From NCBI GenBank assembly GCA_031553075.1, contig JAVBLX010000071.1, forward strand, positions 5,048-69,047: 64,000 bases of DNA. Direction: 5' to 3'. Below, one piece after another: positions 26,650 to 34,872 of this stretch. Position 1 is the stretch's first letter. Every line of letters begins with the position of its first letter. Made by a program: the position numbers and the translations under genes. The stretch is from DIGJ01 sp031553075. Its GTDB lineage: Bacteria > Bacillota > Clostridia > Lachnospirales > Lachnospiraceae. A model generated the notes under the pieces. The model made no database searches. It was not told the origin of the DNA and saw only the letters and a program-made list of their open reading frames with translations.

Positions 26650-26780
26650 AGTGAAATAAACACGATAGAACTAATTATGGCTAAGGCTATGAACAAGATG
26701 GAAATAGTTATGGCTAAGGCTAATGAACAAGATGGAAATAGTCATGGCTAAGGCTAAATGAACAAGATGGATATAGCAGA
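26627..26780 (+). repeat. 34-36-bp tandem repeat starting inside the thiI 3' end
   Basis: The first unit is the last eight codons of thiI plus stop (CGATAGAAACTATTATGG...). Three more units (near 26663, 26698 and 26732) and a partial one follow, with the recurring core ATGGCTAAGGCTA. Only the first is coding. Confidence 0.8.
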
Positions 26781-26798
26781 CTCTCAAAGATGAAAATG

Positions 26799-26825
26799 AA
26801 AAAAGGAGAGGTATCATACCTCTCC
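26799..26825 (-). terminator. Terminator of the HPr-like gene
   Basis: GGAGAGGTAT (26805-26814) and ATACCTCTCC (26816-26825) form a perfect stem. Read on the minus strand it is followed by a run of six T (complement of AAAAAA, 26799-26804). It lies between convergent genes. Confidence 0.9.
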
Positions 26826-26841
26826 TCAAAATCTCACAATA

Positions 26842-27075
26842 TTACTGAACGATGTATGGCTCTAATATAGCAAGAATCTCATCGATTTTTTCTTCGCTAT
26901 GAATACTTAAATCAATGGGTTTTGACAAGTCTAAACTAAAGATGCCCATGATGGATTTTGCGTCAATTACATATCTTCCAGAAACTAAATCAAAATCAGC
27001 ATCAAATTTAGTTACGTCATTTACAAATGATTTTACCTTGTCAATTGAGTTTAAAGAAATTTTAACATTTTTCAT
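26842..27075 (-). CDS. HPr-like protein without the catalytic histidine
   Basis: A 77-residue HPr-fold protein. The regulatory serine motif is intact (KSIMGIFSL, Ser at residue 41, equivalent to Ser46 of HPr). The phosphoryl-transfer histidine is missing: where HPr has HARPA, this has NSIDKVK around residue 10. So it cannot serve in PTS sugar transport by the usual His route and may be a regulator like Crh of Bacillus, which also lacks His15 but is an HPr-Ser-P-type co-repressor. The family is widespread in Lachnospiraceae. RBS AAGGAGG on the minus strand, with its own promoter. Confidence 0.85.
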   Translation of the reverse strand: MKNVKISLNSIDKVKSFVNDVTKFDADFDLVSGRYVIDAKSIMGIFSLDLSKPIDLSIHSEEKIDEILAILEPYIVQ

Positions 27076-27129
27076 GTTTACGTCCTCCTTGTTATAATTT
27101 ACCTGTCCCAGGTTGTTGTCTTCTTATAT

Positions 27130-27158
27130 ATGTTACATTTTGCATTTGTAAAAGTCAA
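27130..27158 (-). promoter_or_regulatory. Promoter of the HPr-like gene
   Basis: On the minus strand TTGACT (27158-27153), 17-base spacer, TAACAT (27135-27130), about 55 bases before the start codon. Confidence 0.55.
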
Positions 27159-27341
27159 TATACAAAGTTACCTAAAAAATGGTAAAAAATCCAGCAGAAA
27201 CGTAGATTTTACATGGAATTTATTGACAACTTGTAAACATTTCATGGACACGATATGAACGTGTAGATGTGCTGGGTGGTTGAATGGAAGTGCTGGTTCA
27301 ATCAGGATAGAATACATGTTTTGTTAGAAAGGATTATGAAA

Positions 27342-28748
27342 ATGAAGTCGGTGGCTTTTTTAACCCTGGGCTGTAAAGTGAATTCTTATGAGACAAATGG
27401 AATGGAACACCTCTTTTCCCAGGCTGGGTATGAGATAAAAGAATTTGCGGAAAAAGCAGACGTTTATGTTATAAATACCTGTACGGTTACCAATATGGCA
27501 GACCGGAAATCAAGACAAATGATTCATAAGGCAAGAAAAATGAACCCTGAGGGTGTTGTTGTGGCAGTAGGCTGCTATGTACAGGCGGCGCGGGAAGAAG
27601 TGGAACAGGATTCGGCCATTGACCTGGTTATTGGTAATAACCAGAAGGGCCATATTGTCGAACTGGTGGAGCAGCTTCATGCTGAAAATAGTCAGGAAGC
27701 TTTGGTTGAGGAAATGGTAAGCTTCCAGAATTTTGAGGAAATGCCAATTCAGGAGGCCGGAGAAAATACCCGAGCCTATATAAAAATACAAGATGGTTGT
27801 AATCAGTTTTGTTCCTACTGTATTATTCCACATGTACGGGGAAGGATAAGAAGTAGAAAAGAAGATGAGATTTTAACCGAAGTGGAAAGTCTTGTAAAAA
27901 AAGGATATCAGGAGGTGGTACTGACTGGTATACATCTATCTTCTTATGGTGTGGATTTTACCGAACATAGTGACTTTGTAAAAGCAAAGGGAGAACCTCT
28001 TTTTCATATTATAAAAAAGGTCAGTGAACTGGAAGACTTAAAGCGGATTCGCCTGGGTTCTTTGGAGCCTCGGATTATCACGGAGGAGTTTGTCAGCAAG
28101 CTGGCAACAATTAAAAAAGTATGTCCTCATTTTCATCTTTCCCTTCAAAGTGGTTGCGATGAAACGCTCCTTCGTATGAACCGAAAATATACAACCGAAG
28201 AATATCTTCATGCTTGTAAGCTTCTCCGTCAATATTTTGATAATCCGGCGATTACCACGGATATTATTGTGGGATTCCCGCAAGAGACGGAAGAGGAATT
28301 TGCTCAGACTAAGGCATTTATGGAAAAAATCAGGTTCAGCGATGTTCATATTTTTAAGTATTCTCAGCGCAAGGGTACTAAGGCAGCTGATATGAAAGAT
28401 CAAGTAGACGAAGGAATCAAGACGCGGCGCAGCAATGAATTGATTCAGCTGGGGAAAAAGCTAACCCAGGAATACGGTCAATGGTTTCTGGAAAAAGAGC
28501 AGTTGATATTGATTGAAGAACCTTTCCGACTCGAAACAAATCGGCTTCGAAACCTGGATGAGCAGTTAGGGGAAAATCAGTCCACAGGTTTGTCTCATGA
28601 CCAGCGTAAACACTGGGTAGGGCATAATGAGCGGTATGTAAAGCTTGTTGTGGAAGCAGAGGGCGATATTCATAATCAGATGCTTACCTGCATTCCTCGT
28701 GAAGTACTGGCAGATGGTGTGCTTTTATGCCAACTGATTAAAAGTTAA
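27342..28748 (+). CDS. mtaB: tRNA t6A methylthiotransferase MtaB
   Basis: Radical SAM enzyme converting t6A37 to ms2t6A in tRNA. N-terminal UPF0004 domain with three Fe-S cysteines (GCKVN, NTCTVT, VGCYVQ), the radical SAM CxxxCxxC motif (CNQFCSYC) followed by IIPHVRGRIRSR, the HLSLQSGCD stretch, and a TRAM-like C-terminal part. Of two close ATGs (27336, 27342), the second has AAAGGA at a better distance (8 bases). An ACACG-atatgaa-CGTGT hairpin (27247-27263) lies upstream. The longer frame from 27267 is not family-like. Confidence 0.95.
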   Translation: MKSVAFLTLGCKVNSYETNGMEHLFSQAGYEIKEFAEKADVYVINTCTVTNMADRKSRQMIHKARKMNPEGVVVAVGCYVQAAREEVEQDSAIDLVIGNNQKGHIVELVEQLHAENSQEALVEEMVSFQNFEEMPIQEAGENTRAYIKIQDGCNQFCSYCIIPHVRGRIRSRKEDEILTEVESLVKKGYQEVVLTGIHLSSYGVDFTEHSDFVKAKGEPLFHIIKKVSELEDLKRIRLGSLEPRIITEEFVSKLATIKKVCPHFHLSLQSGCDETLLRMNRKYTTEEYLHACKLLRQYFDNPAITTDIIVGFPQETEEEFAQTKAFMEKIRFSDVHIFKYSQRKGTKAADMKDQVDEGIKTRRSNELIQLGKKLTQEYGQWFLEKEQLILIEEPFRLETNRLRNLDEQLGENQSTGLSHDQRKHWVGHNERYVKLVVEAEGDIHNQMLTCIPREVLADGVLLCQLIKS

Positions 28749-28868
28749 TGTCTACAGGCTTGAGTGAAAATAGTGTGCGCGAGAAAATTAACAGTACTTG
28801 TGTTTTTGCAGAAATTATATTAAAATTAAAATGATGCATAGGATAATGGAAGCAAAGGATGTGAAAAA

Positions 28869-29129
28869 ATGCAAGAAATTAATAATACACAATATTTTAA
28901 AGTACAAAAAGAGCAGGAAATTAAGGTAAAAGATATTATTGCGTCTGTTTATGAGGCGCTTTCCGAAAAAGGATATAATCCCGTAAATCAGATTGTCGGA
29001 TATGTCATGTCCGGGGATCCCACCTATATCACCAGTCACAAAGGTGCCAGAAGCCTTATTATGAAGGCAGAACGAGATGAGATTATTGAAGAATTGTTGC
29101 AGGACTATATTGAAAGAAATTTAAAATAG
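28869..29129 (+). CDS. IreB family regulatory phosphoprotein (DUF965)
   Basis: An 86-residue protein matching the IreB/YrzL family: VKDIIASVYEALSEKGYNPV and GYVMSGDPTYITSHKGARSL are its hallmarks. In Enterococcus IreB is a substrate of the Ser/Thr kinase IreK and affects cephalosporin resistance. It precedes ruvX, a DUF1292 gene and so on, a conserved Firmicutes order (ireB-ruvX-DUF1292). Preceded by an AT-rich 120-base gap. Confidence 0.92.
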   Translation: MQEINNTQYFKVQKEQEIKVKDIIASVYEALSEKGYNPVNQIVGYVMSGDPTYITSHKGARSLIMKAERDEIIEELLQDYIERNLK

Positions 29130-29150
29130 CAGGAGCCGGGAGGATATCCA

Positions 29151-29603
29151 TTGAGAATTATGGGACTTGATTACGGTTCTGTGACCATGGGAGTGGCCAT
29201 CAGCGATGAGCTTTTACTTACGGCCCAGGGTATAGAGGTAATCCGAAGAAAAGAAGAGAATAAATTACGTCAGACCCTTCAGCGGGTAGAGGCACTCATA
29301 AAGGAATATGAGGTTGGCCTGATTGTAGTAGGATATCCCAAGAATATGAACAACACCATTGGGGAACGGGCAGAAAAGTCAGAAGAGCTGGCAAAAAGCA
29401 TAAACCGGAGAACTGGTATTGAAGTAGTACTATGGGATGAGAGGCTTACTACCGTTTCCGCTCATAATGCCATGATAGAGGGAAATGTACGAAGAGAAAA
29501 AAGAGAGCAAATTGTAGATATGGTAGCTGCTACCTATATTTTGCAAAGTTATTTGGATATGCGAAAGAATCAACAAAGTATCCAGAGCAGTGATATTTCG
29601 TAA
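29151..29603 (+). CDS. ruvX: Putative Holliday junction resolvase RuvX (YqgF)
   Basis: RNase H-fold YqgF family protein, 150 residues: MGLDYGSVTMGVAIS with the first catalytic Asp, VVGYPKNMN, and WDERLTTVSA plus DMVAATYIL with the later acidic residues. Implicated in pre-16S rRNA 5' processing and/or Holliday junction cleavage. TTG start at 29151 with GGGAGG upstream; ATG 29160 is possible. Follows ireB by 21 bases. Confidence 0.92.
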   Translation: MRIMGLDYGSVTMGVAISDELLLTAQGIEVIRRKEENKLRQTLQRVEALIKEYEVGLIVVGYPKNMNNTIGERAEKSEELAKSINRRTGIEVVLWDERLTTVSAHNAMIEGNVRREKREQIVDMVAATYILQSYLDMRKNQQSIQSSDIS

Positions 29604-29617
29604 AGTAAACGTTAAAT

Positions 29618-29642
29618 ACGCAGGAAAGCGTAGAAATGAGGT
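29618..29642 (+). promoter_or_regulatory. Hairpin-SD leader module before the DUF1292 gene
   Basis: ACGC (29618-29621), loop AGGAAA, GCGT (29628-29631), then AGAAATGAGGT and ATG at 29647. The second half matches the module before 62279 (AGAAATGAGGAT). Confidence 0.55.
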
Positions 29643-29646
29643 ATGA

Positions 29647-29913
29647 ATGGATTCCAACCAGATTGTTTTTACAACAGAAGATGGCGAAGATATCGCATTT
29701 TTTGTCTTGGAGCAAACAACCATTTCCGGGGTCAATTATCTGCTGGTAGCAGATTCTGATGAGGAAGAGGCAGAAGCCTTGATTTTAAAAGAAAAGCCAG
29801 GTGACAATGAAGATGAACTGGTTTTTGATGTAGTGGAAGATGATGAAGAATTAAAGGCAATTTCCAAAGTATTTGAGGAATTGCTGGAAGATATTGATAT
29901 TAACATGGAATAA
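29647..29913 (+). CDS. DUF1292 domain protein
   Basis: An 88-residue, very acidic protein of the DUF1292 (YrzB) family: FTTEDGEDIAFFVLEQTTIS, then NYLLVADSDEEEAEALILKE and a Glu/Asp-rich tail with FEELLEDID. Function unknown. Third member of the conserved ireB-ruvX-DUF1292 set. The start codon is preceded by a hairpin-SD element. Confidence 0.9.
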   Translation: MDSNQIVFTTEDGEDIAFFVLEQTTISGVNYLLVADSDEEEAEALILKEKPGDNEDELVFDVVEDDEELKAISKVFEELLEDIDINME

Positions 29914-30002
29914 ATACATTTCTGGGGGGAACATGATTTCCCAGGAAATGCTTATGTGTACCGTTATGGCAGGTATTAAACTATACAAAAAGGGTGAACG
30001 GG

Positions 30003-30455
30003 ATGACCAGTAACCAGGAGTATTTTAAGGAACTGTTAAGAGACCATGGGCTTAAGGTAACAAACCAGAGAATTGCCATTCTTGAGGTGTTTACCAGACA
30101 GCCAGGCGCTCATTTGACAGCGGAAGAGATATACGATTATGTGAGAAAAGACTATCCAGAAATAGGATTGGCAACCATATATCGCACGATACAGCTTCTG
30201 TCCGAATTACATCTGATTGATAAGATTAATTTGGATGATGGTTATGTGCGGTATGAAATGGGAAGTGGCGATGGTATAAATCACCATCATCATCACCTCA
30301 TATGCCTGAATTGTGGTGCGGTTTTTGCTTTCGGAGAAGACATGCTGGATTCTCTGGAGGCACATATTGATAAATCTATGGGATTTAAGGTGGTAGACCA
30401 TGAAGTAAAGCTTTTGGGGTATTGCCGTAAATGCCAGGAGGATAATGACGTATAA
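30003..30455 (+). CDS. Fur family metal-dependent regulator
   Basis: Ferric uptake regulator family (Fur/PerR/Zur), 150 residues. Winged helix GLKVTNQRIAILEVF and DYPEIGLATIYRTIQLL, the His-rich metal site NHHHHHLICLNC with a CxxC (CLNC), and the second CRKC near the C-terminus, forming the structural zinc site. Senses metal or peroxide; which one cannot be told from sequence. ATG 30003 is chosen for AAGGGTG 6 bases upstream; GTG 29994 is the alternative. Upstream gap 29914-30002 shows nothing more. Confidence 0.9.
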   Translation: MTSNQEYFKELLRDHGLKVTNQRIAILEVFTRQPGAHLTAEEIYDYVRKDYPEIGLATIYRTIQLLSELHLIDKINLDDGYVRYEMGSGDGINHHHHHLICLNCGAVFAFGEDMLDSLEAHIDKSMGFKVVDHEVKLLGYCRKCQEDNDV

Positions 30456-30522
30456 GTTAATACAACATAAAATGGATGCACAGGATTCCTGATTTATATA
30501 AAATTATGGAGGTGCAATTATT

Positions 30523-32196
30523 TTGAAAAAAGAAAAAAATAGTTCAGGAGCCGGAGTGAAAATAATTCCTCTTGGCGGCATGGAACAAATTGGAATGAAC
30601 ATCACAGCCTTTGAATATGAGGACAGTATTATTGTGGTGGATTGTGGCTTGTCCTTTCCGGAGGATGAGATGCTGGGAATCGATTTGGTAATTCCCGATG
30701 TTACGTATTTAAAAGAAAATGCAGATAAGGTAAAAGGGTTTGTGATTACCCATGGGCATGAAGACCATATTGGAGCCCTGCCTTACGTTATGAAGGAAAT
30801 CAGTGTTCCTATTTATGCAACCAAGCTTACGATGGGAATCATTGAGAATAAGTTCAAAGAGCATGATTTATTAAAGAAGACCAAACGAAAGGTCATTAGC
30901 TATGGACAGTCCATCAATTTGGGACAGTTTCGAATTGAATTTATCCGGACCAATCACAGTATTGCGGATTCCGCAGCGTTGGCGATTTACTCTCCTGCAG
31001 GAATTGTGGTTCATACCGGAGACTTTAAGATTGATTATACACCGGTTAATGGAGACACCATTGACTTACAACGGTTTGCCGAATTAGGGAAAAAGGGTGT
31101 GCTGGCACTGCTGGCCGATAGTACCAATGCCATGAAGCCTGGATTTACCATGTCCGAGCGAACCATTGGGAAGACTTTTGATAATATTTTTGCGGACAAT
31201 ACCAAAAGCCGTATTATTGTGGCAACCTTTGCCTCTAACGTGGACAGGGTACAGCAGATTATTAATTCGGCAGAAAAGTTTGGCCGAAAAGTGGTTGTGG
31301 AAGGTCGAAGTATGGTAAATATTATTACCACGGCCTGTGAGCTTGGCTACATTAAAATGAAAGAGACTACGCTGATTGATACCGAACAGATGAAGAATTA
31401 TAAGGATAATCAGTTGGTACTCATTACAACCGGAAGCCAGGGTGAGGCGATGGCGGCATTGTCACGAATTGCAGCTTCGGTTCATCGGAAGATATCCATT
31501 ATACCGGGAGATATTGTTATTTTTAGTTCATCTCCGGTACCAGGTAATGAAAAGTCTGTATCCAAAGTAATCAACGAGCTGGAAATGAAAGGTGCAACCG
31601 TTATTTTCCAAAATACTCATGTTTCCGGTCATGCCTGCCAGGAAGAATTAAAATTGATTCAGGCACTGGTTAAGCCAAAATATTTTATTCCGGTTCATGG
31701 TGAATATCGTTTCTTGAAAACCCATGCGGAGCTGGCACAGGGAATGGGAATTCCAAAGGAAAATACCTTCTTGCTTACTTCTGGAGATGTATTAGAGCTC
31801 AAACAGGAATCGGCAAAGATTGTTGGAAAGGTTCCAGCAAGAGGTATTCTGGTAGACGGACTGGGCGTTGGCGATGTCGGCAATATTGTATTACGTGACC
31901 GCCAGCATTTATCAGAAAACGGACTTATTATTGTAGTTGTTACCTTGGAAAAATACAGCAATCAGATTTTATCCGGACCGGACTTAGTATCCAGAGGGTT
32001 TGTATATGTAAGAGAATCAGAAAACCTGATGGATGAAGCCAGAATTGTGGTTTGCGATGCGTTGGAAAAATGCTTTGATCGCAATGTGACGGATTGGGGC
32101 AAGATGAAAAATGAAATCAAGGATACCCTCAGTGATTTCATTTGGAAGAAGACGAAGCGTAATCCGATGATTCTTCCGATTATTATGGAAATATAG
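30523..32196 (+). CDS. rnj: Ribonuclease J
   Basis: Metallo-beta-lactamase/beta-CASP RNase with 5'-3' exo- and endonuclease activity, central to mRNA turnover in Firmicutes. 557 residues. Zinc motif THGHEDHIGALPY, LADSTNAMKPG, the beta-CASP region (TGSQGEAMAALSRIA, HVSGHACQEELKL) and HGEYRFLKTHAELA, then a C-terminal domain. TTG start with GGAGGTG 8 bases upstream. Only one rnj gene is in the window; whether it is J1 or J2 cannot be settled. Confidence 0.95.
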   Translation: MKKEKNSSGAGVKIIPLGGMEQIGMNITAFEYEDSIIVVDCGLSFPEDEMLGIDLVIPDVTYLKENADKVKGFVITHGHEDHIGALPYVMKEISVPIYATKLTMGIIENKFKEHDLLKKTKRKVISYGQSINLGQFRIEFIRTNHSIADSAALAIYSPAGIVVHTGDFKIDYTPVNGDTIDLQRFAELGKKGVLALLADSTNAMKPGFTMSERTIGKTFDNIFADNTKSRIIVATFASNVDRVQQIINSAEKFGRKVVVEGRSMVNIITTACELGYIKMKETTLIDTEQMKNYKDNQLVLITTGSQGEAMAALSRIAASVHRKISIIPGDIVIFSSSPVPGNEKSVSKVINELEMKGATVIFQNTHVSGHACQEELKLIQALVKPKYFIPVHGEYRFLKTHAELAQGMGIPKENTFLLTSGDVLELKQESAKIVGKVPARGILVDGLGVGDVGNIVLRDRQHLSENGLIIVVVTLEKYSNQILSGPDLVSRGFVYVRESENLMDEARIVVCDALEKCFDRNVTDWGKMKNEIKDTLSDFIWKKTKRNPMILPIIMEI

Positions 32197-32218
32197 TTTT
32201 ACGTAGATTAAGTATTAA

Positions 32219-32285
32219 AAAAGATGTATTTTTAGAAAGATTTATTTTAAGAAAGTTTTATTTTTCAGGAAGATTTATTTTTAAG
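32219..32285 (+). repeat. 16-17-nt degenerate tandem repeat after RNase J
   Basis: Four units related to AAAGATTTATTTTTAAG lie 23-90 bases after the rnj stop, in an AT-rich spacer. Confidence 0.7.
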
Positions 32286-32345
32286 TCAGCTTTAATAAAA
32301 ATGGAGAAAGCTAAATAAAATTGCGTATTTAGTTTTAGAAAAAAA

Positions 32346-32368
32346 GCGTGTCGCACACGCAGGCGGAG
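32346..32368 (+). promoter_or_regulatory. Hairpin-SD leader module before the MltG-like gene
   Basis: GCGTGT (32346-32351), loop CGC, ACACGC (32355-32360), followed by AGGCGGAG (32361-32368) and ATG at 32375. The in-frame GTG at 32348 lies inside the hairpin and is not the likely start. Confidence 0.65.
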
Positions 32369-32374
32369 AATGAT

Positions 32375-32788
32375 ATGGAAGTATCCAGACGTGGAAAAAT
32401 CATACTGGGTTTCATCAGAGGCATTATAAAGATGGCTTTGAATATCTTATTTTATGCGGTGGTAGTGATTGCTATTAGCCGGGCTTGCGTGTTTGCGTAC
32501 GATTTTTCCTATAAAATTTTTGGAGATGTAAGTGTGGAGGCCGAGCCTGGAAAAGATACACCTATAGAAGTCAAAACGGGTGAAGGCACCATGGTGCTTG
32601 CCCAGAAGCTGGAAAATATGGGATTGGTTGAGGATAAATATTCATTTTATGTAAGAGCCAAGCTCTCCACCGGTTCCAAAAAACCAATTCTTCCTGGGAG
32701 CTATCGGTTGAATACTTCGATGAATTATGAAGAAATTATTTATGTTATAACCAATGAAAGTGCTCAGGTTATTCCTCTTGAGAACTAG
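32375..32788 (+). CDS. Short MltG/YceG-like membrane protein
   Basis: 137 residues. An N-terminal membrane helix (residues ~16-40, MALNILFYAVVVIAISRACV) is followed by a LysM-like module (IEVKTGEGTMVLAQKLENMG then SFYVRAKL) and the GSYRLNTSMNYEEIIYVI stretch that in MltG leads into the catalytic domain. The catalytic YceG domain itself is missing, so it is unlikely to be a lytic transglycosylase. It sits where mltG (yrrL) lies in Bacillus, before trmR and the U32 gene. ATG 32375 is chosen from the SD; the open frame starts at 32348. Confidence 0.75.
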   Translation: MEVSRRGKIILGFIRGIIKMALNILFYAVVVIAISRACVFAYDFSYKIFGDVSVEAEPGKDTPIEVKTGEGTMVLAQKLENMGLVEDKYSFYVRAKLSTGSKKPILPGSYRLNTSMNYEEIIYVITNESAQVIPLEN

Positions 32789-32848
32789 TACATCGAGGAA
32801 TAAATAAGTATTGGAAGACAAGTGAAATGAATGTACTCTTTGATTAAG

Positions 32849-32887
32849 CTGCCAAGTCGGCAGGCGGGAGCAAGTAATTTGTGGGAG
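32849..32887 (+). promoter_or_regulatory. Hairpin-SD leader before trmR, with duplicated SD
   Basis: CTGCC (32849-32853), loop AAGTC, GGCAG (32859-32863), then GCGGGAGCAAG and, 10 bases later, a second GTGGGAGCAA (32881-32890) before ATG 32895. The second copy is at the right distance to be the real SD. Confidence 0.55.
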
Positions 32888-32894
32888 CAAAAAG

Positions 32895-33557
32895 ATGATT
32901 ACCAACGAACGAATTGAAAGCTTTATTGAATCATTGGAGGCAGAATTGCCTCCTTTGTTGCGCATAATTGAAAAAAAAGCACTGGCAGAAGAGGTGCCTA
33001 TTATTAAGAAACCGACCAGGAATCTCCTGCGATTTCTGATTCGTCAGAATAAACCGCAGCGGATTTTGGAAGTGGGAACCGCGGTGGGATTTTCTGCGCT
33101 TCTGATGAGTCAGTATCTCCCAGAAGGTGGTACGATTACTACGATTGAAAAAGTGCCCAAGCGGATAGAAGAAGCAGGGAAAAATTTTGAAAAGGCAGAT
33201 ACCGGTGCAAGGATTCGACTGCTGGAAGGCGATGCAGAAGTGGTACTTCGAGAATTAAAGGATAAGGGAGAAACCTTTGACTTTATTTTCATGGATGCGG
33301 CCAAAGGACAATATATGAATTTCCTGCCGGATGTGACTGCTATGCTTGTGAATGGCGGACTTCTTGTGTCTGATAATGTATTACAGGAGGGCGACATTGT
33401 CGAATCTCGTTATGCAATAACCAGGCGTGATCGTACCATTCATTCCCGTATGAGAGAATATTTGTATACGCTCACCCATGACGAAATATTTGATACGGTG
33501 ATTTTGCCGGTTGGAGATGGTGTAACTCTTAGCACAAAGTGCCAGCATATGGAATAA
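32895..33557 (+). CDS. trmR: tRNA 5-hydroxyuridine methyltransferase (TrmR-like O-methyltransferase)
   Basis: Class I SAM O-methyltransferase, 220 residues: ILEVGTAVGFSALLMSQYLP (SAM loop), IEKVPKRIEEA, DFIFMDAAKGQY with the metal-binding Asp, and DNVLQEGDI. It matches YrrM/TrmR, which methylates ho5U34 to mo5U in tRNA of Bacillus. The next gene encodes a U32 protein of the kind that makes ho5U, so the two steps sit together, as in the yrrM-yrrN-yrrO operon. The stop overlaps the open upstream part of the next frame. Confidence 0.85.
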   Translation: MITNERIESFIESLEAELPPLLRIIEKKALAEEVPIIKKPTRNLLRFLIRQNKPQRILEVGTAVGFSALLMSQYLPEGGTITTIEKVPKRIEEAGKNFEKADTGARIRLLEGDAEVVLRELKDKGETFDFIFMDAAKGQYMNFLPDVTAMLVNGGLLVSDNVLQEGDIVESRYAITRRDRTIHSRMREYLYTLTHDEIFDTVILPVGDGVTLSTKCQHME

Positions 33558-33586
33558 ATAAAGGCTATCCGATTAAGAAAGGTGAT

Positions 33587-34819
33587 ATGATGAGACAAAA
33601 ACCGGAATTATTGATTCCTTCCAGCAATCTGGAAGTATTAAAGGTAGCTGTGACTTATGGAGCAGATGCGATTTATATTGGTGGTGATATGTATGGACTG
33701 CGGGCAAAAGCGAAGAATTTTTCCCTGGAAGACATGAAAGAAGGGATTGAATTTGCTCACAACCATGGTAAGAAGGTTTATGTGACTGCGAATATTACTG
33801 CGCATAATCGAGACTTAAAAGGAATCCGTGGGTATTTTCAGGAGCTGAAGGAAATAAAGCCGGATGCCCTGATTATTTCCGACCCAGGTGTCTTTCAAAT
33901 CGCAAAAGAAGTTTGCCCGGAGATTGATGTCCATATCAGCACCCAGGCCAATAATACAAACTATAGTACATTTAATTTCTGGCATCAGATGGGGGCAACC
34001 CGGGTGGTGACAGCCAGAGAATTATCCATGGAGGAAATCGGTGAAATCCGTAAAAATATTCCCGATGAGCTGGAGATTGAAACCTTTATCCATGGAGCCA
34101 TGTGTATTTCTTATTCCGGAAGATGTCTTTTGAGCAATTATTTTACCGGGCGAGATGCCAATTTGGGTGCCTGTACCCATCCCTGCCGTTGGAAATACTA
34201 CATTATGGAGGAAAATCGTCCTGGCGAGTATCTTCCGGTGGAGGAAAATGAACGGGGAACCTATATTTTCAACTCCAAAGATCTGTGTATGATTGATCAT
34301 ATCCCGGATATTGTTAATGCGGGAATCGATAGTCTGAAAATTGAAGGAAGAATGAAAACCGCCCTTTATGTAGCGGTCGTTGCTCGTACCTATCGTCAGG
34401 CCATCGATGATTATTTTGATGACCCGATCAAGTATATGGAGCGAATGCCTTATTATCGGGAGGAAATCTCTAAATGTACGTACCGCCAGTTTACCACTGG
34501 ATTTTTCTATGGACCGACAACCTATGAAACTCAAATTTATGATAATAATACCTACGTGAAGGAATATACTTATTTGGGAATTGTAGGTGAAGAGAGAGAA
34601 GATGGCTATTATGAGATGGAACAGCGAAATAAATTTTCGGTTGGGGAGACACTTGAAATCATGAAGCCATCCGGAGAAAATCGTTTAGTGACCGTAAAGG
34701 CAATTTTGGATAAAGAAGGAAATGCAATGGAAAGCTGTCCTCATCCACAGCAGAAACTATTTGTCGATTTTGGTGTTAAGCTTGATGAATTTGATTTATT
34801 GAGAAGAAAAGAAGCGTAG
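33587..34819 (+). CDS. U32 family peptidase-like tRNA hydroxylation protein
   Basis: U32 family protein, 411 residues: PELLIPSSNLEVLKVAVTYG at the start, the core RCLLSNYFTGRDANLGACTH followed by PCRWKY with conserved cysteines, FNSKDLCMI, SLKIEGRMKTALYVA, and a C-terminal domain. In Bacillus and E. coli members (TrhP) help form 5-hydroxyuridine at tRNA position 34 from prephenate. Context next to trmR supports this. ATG 33587 (or 33590) is chosen for AAAGGTG upstream; the frame is open to 33539 inside trmR. Only one U32 gene is present, where Bacillus has two. Confidence 0.85.
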   Translation: MMRQKPELLIPSSNLEVLKVAVTYGADAIYIGGDMYGLRAKAKNFSLEDMKEGIEFAHNHGKKVYVTANITAHNRDLKGIRGYFQELKEIKPDALIISDPGVFQIAKEVCPEIDVHISTQANNTNYSTFNFWHQMGATRVVTARELSMEEIGEIRKNIPDELEIETFIHGAMCISYSGRCLLSNYFTGRDANLGACTHPCRWKYYIMEENRPGEYLPVEENERGTYIFNSKDLCMIDHIPDIVNAGIDSLKIEGRMKTALYVAVVARTYRQAIDDYFDDPIKYMERMPYYREEISKCTYRQFTTGFFYGPTTYETQIYDNNTYVKEYTYLGIVGEEREDGYYEMEQRNKFSVGETLEIMKPSGENRLVTVKAILDKEGNAMESCPHPQQKLFVDFGVKLDEFDLLRRKEA

Positions 34820-34872
34820 AAATTGCTTTGGTTTAAAAAAGTTTAAGAGCCCCAGTATGGGAATCTCGACAA

